DNA of 64,000 nucleotides from Telmatospirillum sp. (lineage in GTDB: Bacteria; Pseudomonadota; Alphaproteobacteria; Rhodospirillales; Magnetospirillaceae): NCBI GenBank assembly GCA_009712185.1, contig WASQ01000075.1:1-64000 (forward strand), read 5' to 3'. Position 1 is the stretch's first letter, and every line of letters begins with the position of its first letter. Both the position numbers and the translations under genes were made by a program. Below are positions 29,014-39,851 of this stretch, one piece after another. Under the pieces are notes generated by a model that worked only from the letters and a program-made list of their open reading frames with translations, ran no database searches and was not told the DNA's origin.

Positions 29014-30134
29014 TCCTGCTCGGGCGCACAGACACCTCCGTCATCGGCCGCTGGTGGTGGACCGTCGATCGCTGGACCATGGCGGCGCTGGCCGGTCTGG
29101 TCGCCGTCGGCGCCCTTCTGATCATGGCCGCAAGCCCGGCGGTGGCCGAACGCATCGGCGCCGACCACTTTCATTTCGTGCGCCGCCAGTTCGTCTTCCT
29201 GCCTCCGGCATTGATGGTGATTTTCGCGGTGTCCCTGCTGTCGCCCCGCAATATCCGGCGGCTCGCCTGCTTCGGCTTCCTGGCCGCCGTGGCCCTGATG
29301 GCCATGACCCTGCTGGTCGGCCAGGAAATCAAGGGCGCCACCCGCTGGGTCTCGCTTGCCGGGATCTCCGTCCAGCCGTCCGAATTCGTCAAGCCCTGCT
29401 TCGCCGTGGTCGCCGCCTGGATGTTTTCCGAACAGCGTCTCAGCGAGAATTTTCCCGGTAATATCGTCGCGGTCGGCCTCTACCTCATGGTCGCCTGCCT
29501 GCTGCTGCTGCAACCCGACGTCGGCATGACCCTGGTGGTGTCCTCCGTCTGGTTCGTCGAGTTCTTTCTGGCCGGGCTGCCGGTCCTCTGGGTGCTGATG
29601 GGCATGATCGGCGGACTGGCGGGACTGGTCGGCGCCTATTTCACCTTCAGCCATGTGGCCAGCCGCATCGACCGCTTCCTCGATCCCTCGGCCGGCGACA
29701 GCTATCAGGTGACGACGGCGCTTCAGGCGTTCCATTACGGCGGCTTCTTCGGGCGCGGCCCCGGCGAGGGCCGGGGCAAGGCGGTTCTGCCCGACGCCCA
29801 TACCGATTTCATCATGGCGGTGGCCGGCGAGGAGTTCGGGCTGATTCTCTGCCTGCTGGTGGTGGGGCTGTTCGCCTTCATCGTGCTGCGCGGTTTCGCC
29901 CGCATGCTGACCGAGGAAAATCTGTTCATCCTTCTCGCCACATCCGGCCTGCTGGTGCAGTTCGGCCTCCAGGCGATCATCAACATGGCCTCCACCCTGC
30001 ATCTGATGCCCACCAAAGGCATGACGCTGCCCTTCATTTCCTATGGCGGGTCCTCGATGCTGGCGCTGGCGCTCGGCATGGGCATGGTGCTGGCCCTGAC
30101 GCGCAAGCGCTACGGACGGGAGGGCTGGGAATGA
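29010..30134 (+). CDS. ftsW: Septal peptidoglycan polymerase FtsW (SEDS family)
   Basis: A 374-residue integral membrane glycosyltransferase of the SEDS family that polymerises lipid II at the septum together with FtsI. About nine to ten membrane helices are evident. Family motifs include KGATRWVSLAGISVQPSEFVK, then GRGPGEGRGKAVLPDAHTDFI with the catalytic-region aspartate, and the C-terminal LPFISYGGSSM. The N-terminus (about residues 1-20) is cytoplasmic. Overlaps of four bases link it to murD and murG. Confidence 0.96.
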   Translation: MILLGRTDTSVIGRWWWTVDRWTMAALAGLVAVGALLIMAASPAVAERIGADHFHFVRRQFVFLPPALMVIFAVSLLSPRNIRRLACFGFLAAVALMAMTLLVGQEIKGATRWVSLAGISVQPSEFVKPCFAVVAAWMFSEQRLSENFPGNIVAVGLYLMVACLLLLQPDVGMTLVVSSVWFVEFFLAGLPVLWVLMGMIGGLAGLVGAYFTFSHVASRIDRFLDPSAGDSYQVTTALQAFHYGGFFGRGPGEGRGKAVLPDAHTDFIMAVAGEEFGLILCLLVVGLFAFIVLRGFARMLTEENLFILLATSGLLVQFGLQAIINMASTLHLMPTKGMTLPFISYGGSSMLALALGMGMVLALTRKRYGREGWE

Positions 30135-31252
30135 GCGCGTCTCCTCGCCCGATTCTGCTGACCGCCGGCGGCACCGGCGGACATGTCTTTCCCGCCGAGG
30201 CCCTGGCCGCCGAACTGGCCGGGCGCGGCCGGACCCTGGCATTCGTGACGGATCGGCGGGGCCAGGCCTATGGCGGCGCCCTCGGCCGGGTCGACATCCA
30301 TCGCATCAGTGCCGGCGGCATCGCCGGGCGGGGCCCTCTCGCCCGGCTGGCATCGATCGCCGCCCTGGGACTGGGCTTTCTTCAGGCGCGCGCCCTGATC
30401 CGCCGTCTGTCCCCGGCCGCGATCGTCGGATTCGGCGGGTACGCCTCGGTTCCCGCCATGGCGGCCGGCGCCTGGACCGGCGTGCCGACCCTGATGCATG
30501 AACAGAACGCCGTTCTGGGCCGTGCCAACCGGATGCTCGCCGGGCGTGCCGATCTGATTGCCACCTCCTTTGCCGACGTCAGCCATGTCGCCCCGGGGAA
30601 CCGGGACAAAATCGTCCATGTCGGCATGCCGGTCCGGCCCGCCGTGGCCGCCCGCCGCGAGGGCGAGACGCCGCTGCTGTCCGCCGACGGCCCCATCCGG
30701 ATCGTCGTTCTGGGGGGATCGCAGGGCGCCCGCATCCTGTCGGAGGTCATTCCGGCGGCCCTGACCGCTCTGCCAGAGGCCCTGCGCCGGCGCCTCCATC
30801 TGGCCCAGCAATGCCGGCCCGAGGACCTGGACATGGTCCGCCGCGCCTATGAGGGCAGCGGCATCGAGGCGACCCTGGCCTCCTTCTTCGACGACATTCC
30901 CGACCGGTTGGGCAGCGCGCATCTGGTGATCGCCCGGTCGGGCGCCTCGACCGTCGCCGAACTGACGACGCTGGGCCGCCCGTCGATCCTCGTCCCCTAT
31001 GCCTTTGCCGTCGACGATCATCAGACCGCCAATGCCCGCGCGCTGGAACGCGCGGGCGCCGCGTGGCTGATCCCGCAGCCGGCCTTCGACGCCGACACTC
31101 TCGGCCGGCGCCTTCTGTCCCTGTTCTCCGATCCCGCTCAGCTCGCCAGGGCGGCGGCAAACGCCCGTGCGGCCGGCATTCCCGATGCCGCACGACGCCT
31201 AGCCGACCTTGTCGACCACCTGACCGGGGCCACTTCTGAGGTTGTTCCATGA
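30131..31252 (+). CDS. murG: UDP-GlcNAc transferase MurG
   Basis: A 373-residue membrane-associated GT-B glycosyltransferase that adds GlcNAc to lipid I, giving lipid II. The N-terminal [17 protein letters not shown] is the family hallmark; others are [24 protein letters not shown] and [14 protein letters not shown]. The donor-binding C-terminal half has [23 protein letters not shown]. It is joined by ATGA overlaps to ftsW and murC. Confidence 0.97.
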   Translation: MSASPRPILLTAGGTGGHVFPAEALAAELAGRGRTLAFVTDRRGQAYGGALGRVDIHRISAGGIAGRGPLARLASIAALGLGFLQARALIRRLSPAAIVGFGGYASVPAMAAGAWTGVPTLMHEQNAVLGRANRMLAGRADLIATSFADVSHVAPGNRDKIVHVGMPVRPAVAARREGETPLLSADGPIRIVVLGGSQGARILSEVIPAALTALPEALRRRLHLAQQCRPEDLDMVRRAYEGSGIEATLASFFDDIPDRLGSAHLVIARSGASTVAELTTLGRPSILVPYAFAVDDHQTANARALERAGAAWLIPQPAFDADTLGRRLLSLFSDPAQLARAAANARAAGIPDAARRLADLVDHLTGATSEVVP

Positions 31253-32685
31253 GATCCCTGCCGCTTTCCATCGGCACCGTCCATTTCGTCGGCATCGGCG
31301 GCATCGGCATGAGCGGCATCGCCGAGGTCATGCATAATCTGGGCTATGACGTCCAGGGATCGGACATCGCCGCCAATGCCAATGTGAAACGCCTGCGCGG
31401 TCTCGGGATCACCGTCCAGATCGGTCATGCCGAGGAAAATCTGGGAGATGCCCGGGTCGTCGTGATCTCGTCCGCCGTCAAGGCGGACAATCCCGAGGTG
31501 GTCGCAGCCCGCAGCCGGCTGGTCCCGGTGGTTCGCCGCGCCGAAATGCTGGCGGAGCTGATGCGGCTCAAATGGGCGATTGCCATCGGTGGCACCCACG
31601 GCAAAACCACGACCACATCGCTGATCGCGGCGATGCTGGACGCCGCCGGGGTCGATCCCACCGTCATCAACGGCGGCATCATCAACGCCTATGGCACCAA
31701 CGCCCGCCTGGGCGCCGGCGACTGGGCGGTGGTGGAGGCCGACGAATCCGACGGCACCTTCACCAAGCTGCCGGCAACGATCGCGGTCGTCACCAACATC
31801 GACCCCGAACATCTCGATTTCTACGGTACCTTCGAAAAGGTCCGCGACGCCTTCCGGACCTTCGTCGAGAACATCCCCTTCTACGGCTTCGCGGCGCTTT
31901 GCATCGACCATCCCGAGGTCCAGGCCCTGCTGCCCAGGGTGCCGGACCGCAAGATCATCACCTACGGCTTCAATCCCCAGGCCGACGTGCGCGCCGCCAA
32001 TGTGACGATCACCCCCGAGGGCGCGACCTATGACGTCGTCATCACCGACCGGCTGCATGGCACGCGGCGCACCATCGAGGGCGTCCGCCTGCCGATGCAC
32101 GGACGGCACAATGTCCAGAATTCCCTGGCCGCCGTCGCCGTGGCCACCGAACTGGGTTATTCCGACGAGGTCGTGCGCAACGGCCTCGGAACCTTCGCCG
32201 GCGTCAAGCGGCGGTTCACCCGGACCGGGGAGAGCGGCGGCGTCACCGTGATCGACGATTACGGCCATCATCCGGTTGAGATCGCCGCGGTGCTGCGGGC
32301 CGCCCGCGACGCCACCCGGGGCCGGGTCATCGCCGTCGTTCAGCCGCACCGCTTCACCCGCCTCAAGAGCCTGTTCGAGGAATTCTGCACCTGCTTCAAC
32401 GACGCCGACGCCGTTGTCGTCGCCGACGTCTATCCGGCCGGAGAGACCCCCATTGAAGGGGTCAACCGCGATGCGCTGGTCGACGGCCTGCGATCGCACG
32501 GGCATCACAAGGTGCTGGCCCTGCCGACCGCCGACTCCCTGGCCGGGATCGTCCATGCCGAAGCCGAACCGGGCGATCTGGTGGTCTGCCTCGGCGCCGG
32601 CAGCATTTCCACCTGGGCGCATGCCCTGCCGGCGCAACTCGACGCGCTGGCGGCCGGCGCCCCTCTGCCGAAACCGGGGGAATAG
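31249..32685 (+). CDS. murC: UDP-MurNAc:L-alanine ligase MurC
   Basis: A 478-residue Mur ligase, the first of the four amino-acid ligases. It begins with the nucleotide fold [22 protein letters not shown], has the ATP loop [12 protein letters not shown] at about residue 122, [22 protein letters not shown], and the late [18 protein letters not shown] and [11 protein letters not shown] motifs specific to MurC. The ATG overlaps murG. Only three bases separate its stop from murB. Confidence 0.97.
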   Translation: MRSLPLSIGTVHFVGIGGIGMSGIAEVMHNLGYDVQGSDIAANANVKRLRGLGITVQIGHAEENLGDARVVVISSAVKADNPEVVAARSRLVPVVRRAEMLAELMRLKWAIAIGGTHGKTTTTSLIAAMLDAAGVDPTVINGGIINAYGTNARLGAGDWAVVEADESDGTFTKLPATIAVVTNIDPEHLDFYGTFEKVRDAFRTFVENIPFYGFAALCIDHPEVQALLPRVPDRKIITYGFNPQADVRAANVTITPEGATYDVVITDRLHGTRRTIEGVRLPMHGRHNVQNSLAAVAVATELGYSDEVVRNGLGTFAGVKRRFTRTGESGGVTVIDDYGHHPVEIAAVLRAARDATRGRVIAVVQPHRFTRLKSLFEEFCTCFNDADAVVVADVYPAGETPIEGVNRDALVDGLRSHGHHKVLALPTADSLAGIVHAEAEPGDLVVCLGAGSISTWAHALPAQLDALAAGAPLPKPGE

Positions 32686-32688
32686 CCG

Positions 32689-33612
32689 ATGACGGCCGCC
32701 TCCGCATCCCCCCTGATCGACCGTCTGCCCCCGGTGCGCGGGCGTCTTGAGGCCAATGCCAACCTGGCCCGGACGACCTGGTTCCGGGTCGGCGGCCCGG
32801 CCGAGGTCCTGTTCCGGCCGTCCGACGCCGATGATCTGGCGGCCTTCCTGGCGGCCCGGCCGCGGGACATTCCGGTGACGGTGGTGGGCGTCGGCTCCAA
32901 TCTTCTGGTCAGGGACGGCGGAGTGCCGGGCGTCGTGATCCGGCTTGGCCGCGAATTCGCCGCAATCGACATCGAGGATGACCGCCTTCTCGTCGGTGCC
33001 GGCGCCCTTGACCTCACCGTGTCGACCGCCGCCTGGGAAGCCGGCCTGACCGGACTGGAGTTCCTGTCCGGCGTGCCGGGAACCATCGGTGGAGCGCTGC
33101 GCATGAACGCCGGAGCCTACGGCGGCGAGATGAAGGACATTACCCTGGCCGCCCGGGCCCTCGACGGAAACGGCGTCATGCAGGACCTGGATCCGGCGGC
33201 CCTGGGCTTCGCCTACCGGCACTCCGACGTCGCGGCGGACTGGATCTTCATCGACGCCCTGCTCCAGGCAAGCCGGGACGAGGCCGAGGCGATTGCGGGA
33301 CGGATGGCCGCCATCCGGACGATGCGCGAGGACAGCCAGCCGCTGCGGACCCGCACCGGTGGTTCGACCTTCGCCAATCCTCCGGGACACAAGGCCTGGC
33401 AGCTGATCGATGCCGCCGGCTGCCGCGGCCTGACCCGCGGCGGCGCCCAGGTTTCAGAAAAACATTGCAATTTTCTTATTAACACCGGTACCGCCAGCGC
33501 GGCCGATATCGAGGACCTGGGCGAAGAGGTTCGCCGCAGGGTTTTCGACACATCGGGGGTCACGCTGCATTGGGAAATCCGCCGTATCGGCCTTCGAGAC
33601 AGGAATGAATAG
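32689..33612 (+). CDS. murB: UDP-N-acetylenolpyruvoylglucosamine reductase MurB
   Basis: A 307-residue FAD enzyme that reduces UDP-GlcNAc-enolpyruvate to UDP-MurNAc. The FAD-binding region includes [15 protein letters not shown] and [16 protein letters not shown]; the substrate domain has [27 protein letters not shown]. Toward the C-terminus [21 protein letters not shown] and [14 protein letters not shown] match the type I MurB pattern. The ATG follows GGGGGAATAGCCG. Confidence 0.96.
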   Translation: MTAASASPLIDRLPPVRGRLEANANLARTTWFRVGGPAEVLFRPSDADDLAAFLAARPRDIPVTVVGVGSNLLVRDGGVPGVVIRLGREFAAIDIEDDRLLVGAGALDLTVSTAAWEAGLTGLEFLSGVPGTIGGALRMNAGAYGGEMKDITLAARALDGNGVMQDLDPAALGFAYRHSDVAADWIFIDALLQASRDEAEAIAGRMAAIRTMREDSQPLRTRTGGSTFANPPGHKAWQLIDAAGCRGLTRGGAQVSEKHCNFLINTGTASAADIEDLGEEVRRRVFDTSGVTLHWEIRRIGLRDRNE

Positions 33613-33613
33613 A

Positions 33614-34534
33614 ATGAGCAAGCGTGTTGTCGTCCTGATGGGGGGATTCTCGGTCGAGCGCGAGGTGTCGCTGGTCTCCGGCGCCGCCGTGGCGGGCGCC
33701 CTGGAGAAGGCCGGGTATGCCGTTGCCACCATCGACGTGCGACGCGACCTGCGCACATTGGTGGGCGGCCTGATCGCGGCCAAGCCCGCCGTGGTGTTCA
33801 ACGCCCTGCATGGCCGCTACGGCGAGGATGGATCGATCCAGGGCATCCTCGATATCATGCGGATCCCCTACACCCATTCCGGACTTCTGGCTTCGGCGCT
33901 CGCGATGGACAAGCCGATGGCCAAGCAGGCCTTCACCGCCGCCGGCATTCCGGTTCCGGAAGGAAAGATCGTCTCGAAGGCCGACATCCTGGCGGGTGAT
34001 GTCCTGCCGCGTCCCTATGTCCTGAAGCCCCTGAACGAGGGCTCCTCCGTCGGCGTCCACATCGTCAGGGAGGGTGACAATGCCAGCCCGCTTGAGGGCG
34101 GGGACTGGCCCTTCGGCGATTTCGCCATGGCGGAACGTTTCATTCCCGGCCGCGAACTGACGGTCGGCGTCATGGGCGACAAGGCGCTGGGCGTCACGGA
34201 AATCACGTCGGAGCGCGGCTTTTACGATTACACCGCGAAATACGCGCCCGGTGGATCGGTGCATCTGATCCCCGCCCCCTTGCCGCCGGCGGTGTTCGAG
34301 CGCGCGAAGGCGCTTTCGGTCAAGGCGCATCAGACATTGGGCTGCCGGGGCGTCAGCCGCGCCGACCTCCGCTATGACGACAGCAAGGGCGAGGATGGTC
34401 TTTATGTTCTGGAGGTCAACACCCAGCCCGGCATGACCAGCACCTCGCTGGTCCCCGAACAGGCCGCGCATGCCGGCATCAGCTTTGTCGATCTCGTGAC
34501 CTGGATGGTGGAGGCCGCCCGATGCGACGGATGA
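33614..34534 (+). CDS. ddl: D-alanine:D-alanine ligase
   Basis: A 306-residue ATP-grasp ligase that makes D-Ala-D-Ala for MurF. The N-terminus VVVLMGGFSVEREVSLVSG is the family signature; FNALHGRYGEDGSIQGIL, KPLNEGSSVGVHIV, and the C-terminal metal-binding LEVNTQPGMTSTSLVPEQA follow. Two ATGs lie nine bases apart; the second (33614, MSKRVVV) is preferred because AGGA lies nine bases before it and abuts the first, and because it gives the typical length. Confidence 0.95.
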   Translation: MSKRVVVLMGGFSVEREVSLVSGAAVAGALEKAGYAVATIDVRRDLRTLVGGLIAAKPAVVFNALHGRYGEDGSIQGILDIMRIPYTHSGLLASALAMDKPMAKQAFTAAGIPVPEGKIVSKADILAGDVLPRPYVLKPLNEGSSVGVHIVREGDNASPLEGGDWPFGDFAMAERFIPGRELTVGVMGDKALGVTEITSERGFYDYTAKYAPGGSVHLIPAPLPPAVFERAKALSVKAHQTLGCRGVSRADLRYDDSKGEDGLYVLEVNTQPGMTSTSLVPEQAAHAGISFVDLVTWMVEAARCDG

Positions 34535-35463
34535 ACGACATCACCATCGACTTCGACGGACATCTGGATCCGGCCGCACCGGCCGGCCGCCCGGCCAGAG
34601 GCGGACGCGGATCCCGCCTGCTGTTGCATCGGCGCTGGTTCTCGCCGATCCAGCGCCGCAGGATGCGCCATGCGACAGTGGCCCTGCTGGTGATCGGCGG
34701 CGGACTGGTGTTTCCGGCATGGCTCGTCCGCTCCGGAACCGGCGCCCATCTCTACGAAAACCTGTCCCACGAGGCGATCGCGCTTTCGGGCCGCGCCGGC
34801 TTCCGTGTCGAGGACATTTTCGTCGAAGGCCGTACCCGCACCCCGCGCGACCAGATCATGAACGCGCTTCGGATCGAGCGCGGCGATCCGATCCTCGGCA
34901 TCGACCTCGCCGCCACCCGGCAGCGGCTGGAGGAGATCTCCTGGGTCAAGTCCGCAAGCATCGAACGGCGTCTGCCCGGTATCGTCCATCTCCGGATCAG
35001 CGAACGCGCCCCGATCGTTCTCTGGCAGAATCAGGGGCGTTATTACCTTGTGGACCGCGAGGGCCAGATCGTCGGCGACGAGATCGAGGAATATGCCGAT
35101 CTGCCTTTGATGGTAGGCGAAGGCGCGCCCGACCATGCCGCAGAGCTGATTGATCTTTTGAATTCGGAACCCGACCTGAAAAAGCGGGTCAAGGCGGCGC
35201 AGTGGGTCGGCGACCGGCGCTGGAATGTCACGCTGGATCGCACCAGCGGCGGCATCGACGTCCGGCTGCCGGAGGACGAGCCGCAGACGGCCTGGCATGC
35301 GCTGGCGGGGTTCGACCGCGACCAAAGTCTACTGGAACGAAAGGTGACACTGATCGATATGCGTCTGCCTGACCGGCTGATCGTCCGTTCGTCCGGGGGA
35401 GCCGAGGAATCGGCGATCGCCGTTCCCCTGAAACGCAAGCCTCACCCCGGCAAGGACGCATGA
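34522..35463 (+). CDS. ftsQ: Cell division protein FtsQ
   Basis: A 313-residue bitopic divisome protein. A basic cytoplasmic region (about 1-50) is followed by one membrane helix (about residues 51-70, ATVALLVIGGGLVFPAWLV), a POTRA domain (about 90-165: FRVEDIFVEGRTRTPRDQI through RLPGIVHLRISERAP) and the FtsQ beta domain. It recruits FtsL and FtsB. The ATG at 34522 is preferred since GGAGG lies eight bases upstream; a second ATG at 34531 forms an ATGA overlap with the ddl stop and is also possible. Confidence 0.92.
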   Translation: MRRMNDITIDFDGHLDPAAPAGRPARGGRGSRLLLHRRWFSPIQRRRMRHATVALLVIGGGLVFPAWLVRSGTGAHLYENLSHEAIALSGRAGFRVEDIFVEGRTRTPRDQIMNALRIERGDPILGIDLAATRQRLEEISWVKSASIERRLPGIVHLRISERAPIVLWQNQGRYYLVDREGQIVGDEIEEYADLPLMVGEGAPDHAAELIDLLNSEPDLKKRVKAAQWVGDRRWNVTLDRTSGGIDVRLPEDEPQTAWHALAGFDRDQSLLERKVTLIDMRLPDRLIVRSSGGAEESAIAVPLKRKPHPGKDA

Positions 35464-36725
35464 GCACCATGCCCAAAGCGAAACTGCGCCACGGACTGAT
35501 CGCAGCCCTTGACGTCGGCACCACCAAGGTGTGCTGCTTCATCGCGCGCACCACGGACGACGGCAATCTGCGCGTGGTGGGGATCGGCCATCAACTGTCG
35601 CGCGGCATGCGCAACGGCGCGGTTGTCGATATGGAGGAGGCGGAAACCGCCATCCGCGCAGCCGTCGACGCGGCCGAGCAGATGGCTGAGGACCGGGTCC
35701 GTGAAGTCCTGGTCAATGTGTCCGGCGGCCAGCCTGTGTCGAACAATGTGACGGTCGAGGTCGCGGTCAACGGCCATGAGATCGGCGACCAGGACATTCG
35801 CCGGATGCTGGATCATGCGCGGCATCACGCGCAGAGCTCCGAGCGCGATCTGATCCATTCGATTCCGATCGGATTCACGGTGGACGGCAATGACGGTATC
35901 CGCGACCCGCGCGGCATGTTCGGCGACAGCCTGGCCGTCACCATCCATCTGGTCAGCGCCAACCCCGGACCGGTTCGCAATCTGTCGACGGTCGTCCACC
36001 GATGCCACCTCGACATCGAGGCGCGGGTCGCGTCCGCCTATGCCTCCGGTCTCGCCTGCCTGGTCGATGACGAACGGGATCTTGGCGTGACCTGCATCGA
36101 TATGGGAGGCGGCACCACCACCATCGCGGTTTTCCAGGGCGGCCATCTGATGCACACGGACACCATTCCGGTGGGCGGCGTCCATGTGACCAACGACATC
36201 GCACGCGGCCTGTCGACGCCTCTGGTGCACGCGGAACGCATGAAAACGCTTTACGGCAGCGCCCTGCCCTCCCCGTCCGACGACCGGGAAATCCTGAAAG
36301 TTCCCCTGGTCGGGGAGGATGAGGACGGAGCGACCAACCAGGTGCCCCGTTCCATGCTGGTGCAGATCATCCAGCCACGCCTGGAGGAAACGTTCGAACT
36401 TGTCCGCAGCCATCTGGAGGCGGGCGGATTCGACAAGATCGCCGGACGACGTGTCGTTCTCACCGGCGGGGCCGCGCAGATGCAGGGGGCACGCGATCTG
36501 GCGGCGATGGTTCTCGACAAACAGGTCCGGCTTGGCCGTCCGATCGGCATGCAGGGACTTCCGGAAGCGACGAACGGACCGGCCTTTTCGACCTGTGCCG
36601 GACTGCTGCGATACGCCGTCCTCAGCGGACAGGCCGATACGCAGACCCGTTCGGCGCGGCCACAGCAGGTTGCGGAGGGTGGGCGATTGTCACGGATCGG
36701 CTCATGGCTGCGCAAAAACTTCTGA
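35460..36725 (+). CDS. ftsA: Cell division protein FtsA
   Basis: A 421-residue actin-like ATPase that tethers FtsZ to the membrane. It shows the phosphate-1 motif LIAALDVGTTKVCCFIA, the SHS2 insertion (about 85-165), phosphate-2 GVTCIDMGGGTTTIAVF, and the adenosine motif VVLTGGAAQMQGARDLA. The last 15 residues (RLSRIGSWLRKNF) form an amphipathic helix, the membrane-targeting sequence. The ATG overlaps the ftsQ stop (ATGA). The 55-base gap to ftsZ holds no terminator. Confidence 0.96.
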   Translation: MSTMPKAKLRHGLIAALDVGTTKVCCFIARTTDDGNLRVVGIGHQLSRGMRNGAVVDMEEAETAIRAAVDAAEQMAEDRVREVLVNVSGGQPVSNNVTVEVAVNGHEIGDQDIRRMLDHARHHAQSSERDLIHSIPIGFTVDGNDGIRDPRGMFGDSLAVTIHLVSANPGPVRNLSTVVHRCHLDIEARVASAYASGLACLVDDERDLGVTCIDMGGGTTTIAVFQGGHLMHTDTIPVGGVHVTNDIARGLSTPLVHAERMKTLYGSALPSPSDDREILKVPLVGEDEDGATNQVPRSMLVQIIQPRLEETFELVRSHLEAGGFDKIAGRRVVLTGGAAQMQGARDLAAMVLDKQVRLGRPIGMQGLPEATNGPAFSTCAGLLRYAVLSGQADTQTRSARPQQVAEGGRLSRIGSWLRKNF

Positions 36726-36780
36726 CATGTAAAAGCACGCACGACACGTTCACACGATATTCAGCGCGGAGGGTACCACG

Positions 36781-38460
36781 ATGATCAATTTCCATCCCAG
36801 CAACACCGGAGAGCTAAAGCCCCGGATCACCGTGATCGGCGTCGGCGGTGCCGGCGGCAACGCGGTCAACAACATGATCCAGTCGCATCTTGAGGGGGTC
36901 GAGTTCATCGTCGCCAATACCGATGCCCAGTCGATGGCGCAGTCCAGGACCGACCGGCGCATCCAGCTCGGCGCCAACGTGACCCAGGGACTGGGCGCGG
37001 GCGCCCGGCCGGATATCGGCCGTGCCGCCGCGGAAGAGGCGCTGGAGGAGATCATCGCCCAGATGCAGGGCAGCAACATGGTCTTCATCACCGCCGGGAT
37101 GGGCGGCGGCACCGGCACCGGCGCCGCCCCGGTGATCGCACGGGCGGCCCGCGAGCATGGCATCCTGACGCTTGGCGTGGTGACCAAACCCTTCAACTTC
37201 GAAGGACAGCACCGCATGCGTCTGGCAGAGGCCGGGATCGAGGAACTGTCGCAATATGTCGACACCCTGATCATCATCCCGAACCAGAACCTGTTCCGCA
37301 TCGCGTCTGAGCGCACGACCTTCGCCGACGCCTTCAAGATGGCCGACGATGTGCTGTATTCGGGCGTGCGCGGCGTCACCGATCTGATGATCATGCCAGG
37401 CCTGATCAACCTCGACTTCGCCGACATCCGGACCGTGATGAGCGAGATGGGCAAGGCGATGATGGGCACCGGCGAGGCCGAGGGCGAGAAGCGGGCGCTG
37501 GATGCGGCTGAAGCCGCCATCAACAACCCGCTGCTGGAGGACATCTCCATGAAGGGCGCGCGCGGCGTGCTCATCAACATCACCGGCGGCCTGGACATGA
37601 CCCTGTTCGAGGTCGACGAGGCGGCCAACCGCATCCGCGACGAAGTCGACCCGGACGCGAACATCATCTTCGGTTCGACCTTCGACGAGAAGCTGGAAGG
37701 CAAGATGCGGATCTCGGTCGTCGCCACCGGCATCGAGGCCGCATCCCAGGCGCAGCCGCGCCCGACCCTGATCTCGCTGGTCGATCAGAAGCGCCAGGCG
37801 CAGCCGTCGCTCGCCGTCAAGTCCGGCCCGACCCTGGCCGAGCGTGTCGCCGGCACCGCGCCGATCTTCCACGGCGCCGCCACCGCCGCCCAGCCGACCA
37901 CGGTGCATGAGGACGCCCTCGACGCCGCCCTGGCGCCGCAGCCCGCCGTCGCCCAGACCGAGGCCCAGCCGGCGATGACCCGGGCGGAGACCGTCCCGGC
38001 GTTTTCGGCCCGGACCGAGCCGGCCCCGGTCCTGCGGACCGAGCCCACCCTGTCGATCCGCGCCGAACCGTCTCTCCGGCCGGAGCCGTCGCTGCGGGCC
38101 GATCCGGCGCAAGGCAGCCTCCGGATGGAAAGCCCGGCACCGCGCGCCGAGCACCGCCCCGCCGCACCGGCGGCCAGCTACGCTGTCGCCAGCCAGCGTC
38201 CCCAGCCCGAGCCGGAACCGGCGCGCGAGCCGCACCGGCGCAGCAGCTTCCTGAACCGCCTGGCGGGTCATGTGAAGCCGGCCGCCCACCATGCCCCGGC
38301 GCAACCGCAACCTCAGCCGGCCGCCCCCGAGGCCCCGGCCGAACGCGCGGCCCAGGTCACGCCCTCGACCCGGATCAGCCCGGCGGACCGCCTGCCGACG
38401 TCGCGCAATGACGAGGATCTGCTCGAGATCCCGGCTTTCCTGCGTCGTCAGGCAAACTGA
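36781..38460 (+). CDS. ftsZ: Cell division GTPase FtsZ
   Basis: A 559-residue tubulin homologue that forms the Z ring. The GTPase core (about residues 12-320) has [14 protein letters not shown], the tubulin signature [13 protein letters not shown], and the T7 loop [14 protein letters not shown]. Residues about 335-540 are a long Ala/Pro/Glu-rich linker with repeated EP-containing units, longer than the E. coli linker as is common in alphaproteobacteria. The C-terminal peptide [12 protein letters not shown] binds FtsA and other partners. The ATG follows GCGGAGGGTACCACG. It is the last gene of the dcw operon and is followed by a strong terminator. Confidence 0.98.
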   Translation: MINFHPSNTGELKPRITVIGVGGAGGNAVNNMIQSHLEGVEFIVANTDAQSMAQSRTDRRIQLGANVTQGLGAGARPDIGRAAAEEALEEIIAQMQGSNMVFITAGMGGGTGTGAAPVIARAAREHGILTLGVVTKPFNFEGQHRMRLAEAGIEELSQYVDTLIIIPNQNLFRIASERTTFADAFKMADDVLYSGVRGVTDLMIMPGLINLDFADIRTVMSEMGKAMMGTGEAEGEKRALDAAEAAINNPLLEDISMKGARGVLINITGGLDMTLFEVDEAANRIRDEVDPDANIIFGSTFDEKLEGKMRISVVATGIEAASQAQPRPTLISLVDQKRQAQPSLAVKSGPTLAERVAGTAPIFHGAATAAQPTTVHEDALDAALAPQPAVAQTEAQPAMTRAETVPAFSARTEPAPVLRTEPTLSIRAEPSLRPEPSLRADPAQGSLRMESPAPRAEHRPAAPAASYAVASQRPQPEPEPAREPHRRSSFLNRLAGHVKPAAHHAPAQPQPQPAAPEAPAERAAQVTPSTRISPADRLPTSRNDEDLLEIPAFLRRQAN

Positions 38461-38497
38461 CCGGCAGGTGCCCCCGGGCACCGGGCGGGAAATGACA

Positions 38498-38542
38498 AAG
38501 GGCGTGACGCGGATGACCTCCGTGTCACGCCCTTCCCTTTTT
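38498..38542 (+). terminator. Rho-independent terminator after ftsZ
   Basis: A long stem (GGGCGTGACGCGGA pairing with TCCGTGTCACGCCC, one wobble pair, extended by AA/TT) with a 5-base loop, followed by CCCTTTTT. It ends the dcw transcript. A second small GC hairpin (GGTGCCC/GGGCACC, 38467-38482) precedes it. Confidence 0.92.
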
Positions 38543-38727
38543 CGCCCGCGCCGGACCGCGGCAACGACCAACTTACAATTGATGACCGATGATCACCATC
38601 TCCGGAAAGCTCCACCGGATCGGACTGAAACAGTTAACATCTGTTTTCGGGCGCTTTCAACTAACATATTGTTTTTAAACGATTTAAACTAAACTGGTCA
38701 GTGTAATAAATCGTAACAATGATTGAT

Positions 38728-38756
38728 TTGAGCGCTTCCGCGGCCGCTGTTAGATC
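38728..38756 (+). promoter_or_regulatory. Promoter of lpxC
   Basis: TTGAGC (38728-38733), a 17-base spacer and TAGATC (38751-38756) inside an AT-rich stretch, giving a start near 38763 and a leader of about 33 bases. Together with the terminator after ftsZ it separates lpxC from the dcw operon. The rest of the 335-base gap shows nothing further. Confidence 0.55.
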
Positions 38757-38795
38757 TATAGCGTCAAAATCAGTTGTATCTTGAAGGTTTCCTTT

Positions 38796-39827
38796 ATGTT
38801 CGACAGCGGCGTGCCCTTTGAAAGCTTCCCGGCCCCCGGATCCGACGGTCTGGCCCAGCAGTCGCCGATCTTCGCAGGCGCCCCCTCCGGCGCCCAGAGG
38901 CAAAAGACTCTGAAGAGCGCCATCAGCTGCACCGGCGTCGGCCTGCATTCGGGCGCCAAAGTGACCATGTCGCTGCGTCCGGCCGCCCCGGACACCGGGA
39001 TCGTGTTCCGTCGCACCGATATCACCGGCGGCGGCGCCATCATTCCGGCGCTTTGGTCGAATGTGTCGGACACCCGCCTCAACACCAGCATTTCCAATTC
39101 CAAGGGTGTCGGTGTCCACACGATCGAACATCTGATGGCCGCCCTGGCGGGCATGGGTGTCGACAATGTGTTCGTCGATATCAATGGCCCCGAGGTTCCG
39201 GTCATGGACGGCAGCTCCGCGCCGTTCCTGTTTCTGATCGAATGCGCGGGCCTGACCGAACAGCACGCCCCGCGCCGCGCGATCCGGATCCTGAAGCGGG
39301 TTCAGGTGGTCGATGGCGACCGCCGCGCCACACTGACGCCCGGCTCCAGTTTTTCCCTCCGGGTCGAGATCGATTTCCCGGTCGAGGCGATCGGCCGGCA
39401 GGAGTGCTATCTGCCTCTGACCGCCAGCTCCTTCAAGGAGGAGGTCAGCCGCGCCCGCACCTTCGGTTTTGAACGGGAGGTGGCCGCCATGCATGCCGCC
39501 GGCCTCGGAAAAGGCGGCACCCTGGACAATGCCGTGGTCATCGCCAATGACGGAGAGAAGGTCCTGAACGAGGGCGGCCTGCGCTACGAGGACGAGTTCG
39601 TCCGTCATAAGACCCTGGATGCGGTCGGCGATCTTGCCCTTGCCGGCGCCCCGATCATCGGTCACTTCCATGGTGTCCGGAGCGGTCACGCGATCAACAA
39701 CCGTCTGCTCCGCGCCCTGTTCGCCGATCGCGGCGCCTGGACCATGGTCCCCCTGGGGGATGCAGAAGTGCAGGCTTCCGCCATTTTTGCCGCCCGGCGC
39801 CCACTGGTCGCGGCGATCTCCGCCTGA
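38796..39827 (+). CDS. lpxC: UDP-3-O-acyl-GlcNAc deacetylase LpxC
   Basis: A 343-residue zinc amidase that performs the committed step of lipid A synthesis. The N-terminal domain has [20 protein letters not shown] and [13 protein letters not shown], with a zinc-ligand histidine; the second domain has [15 protein letters not shown] and [19 protein letters not shown], supplying the other histidine, the aspartate and the catalytic histidine. The ATG at 38796 follows GAAGGTTTCCTTT; a TTG five codons upstream is less likely. The N-terminus is some 40 residues longer than the conserved core and Ser/Pro-rich. Confidence 0.96.
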   Translation: MFDSGVPFESFPAPGSDGLAQQSPIFAGAPSGAQRQKTLKSAISCTGVGLHSGAKVTMSLRPAAPDTGIVFRRTDITGGGAIIPALWSNVSDTRLNTSISNSKGVGVHTIEHLMAALAGMGVDNVFVDINGPEVPVMDGSSAPFLFLIECAGLTEQHAPRRAIRILKRVQVVDGDRRATLTPGSSFSLRVEIDFPVEAIGRQECYLPLTASSFKEEVSRARTFGFEREVAAMHAAGLGKGGTLDNAVVIANDGEKVLNEGGLRYEDEFVRHKTLDAVGDLALAGAPIIGHFHGVRSGHAINNRLLRALFADRGAWTMVPLGDAEVQASAIFAARRPLVAAISA

Positions 39828-39851
39828 GCCTTCAGCTCGTTGTCGATTTCG

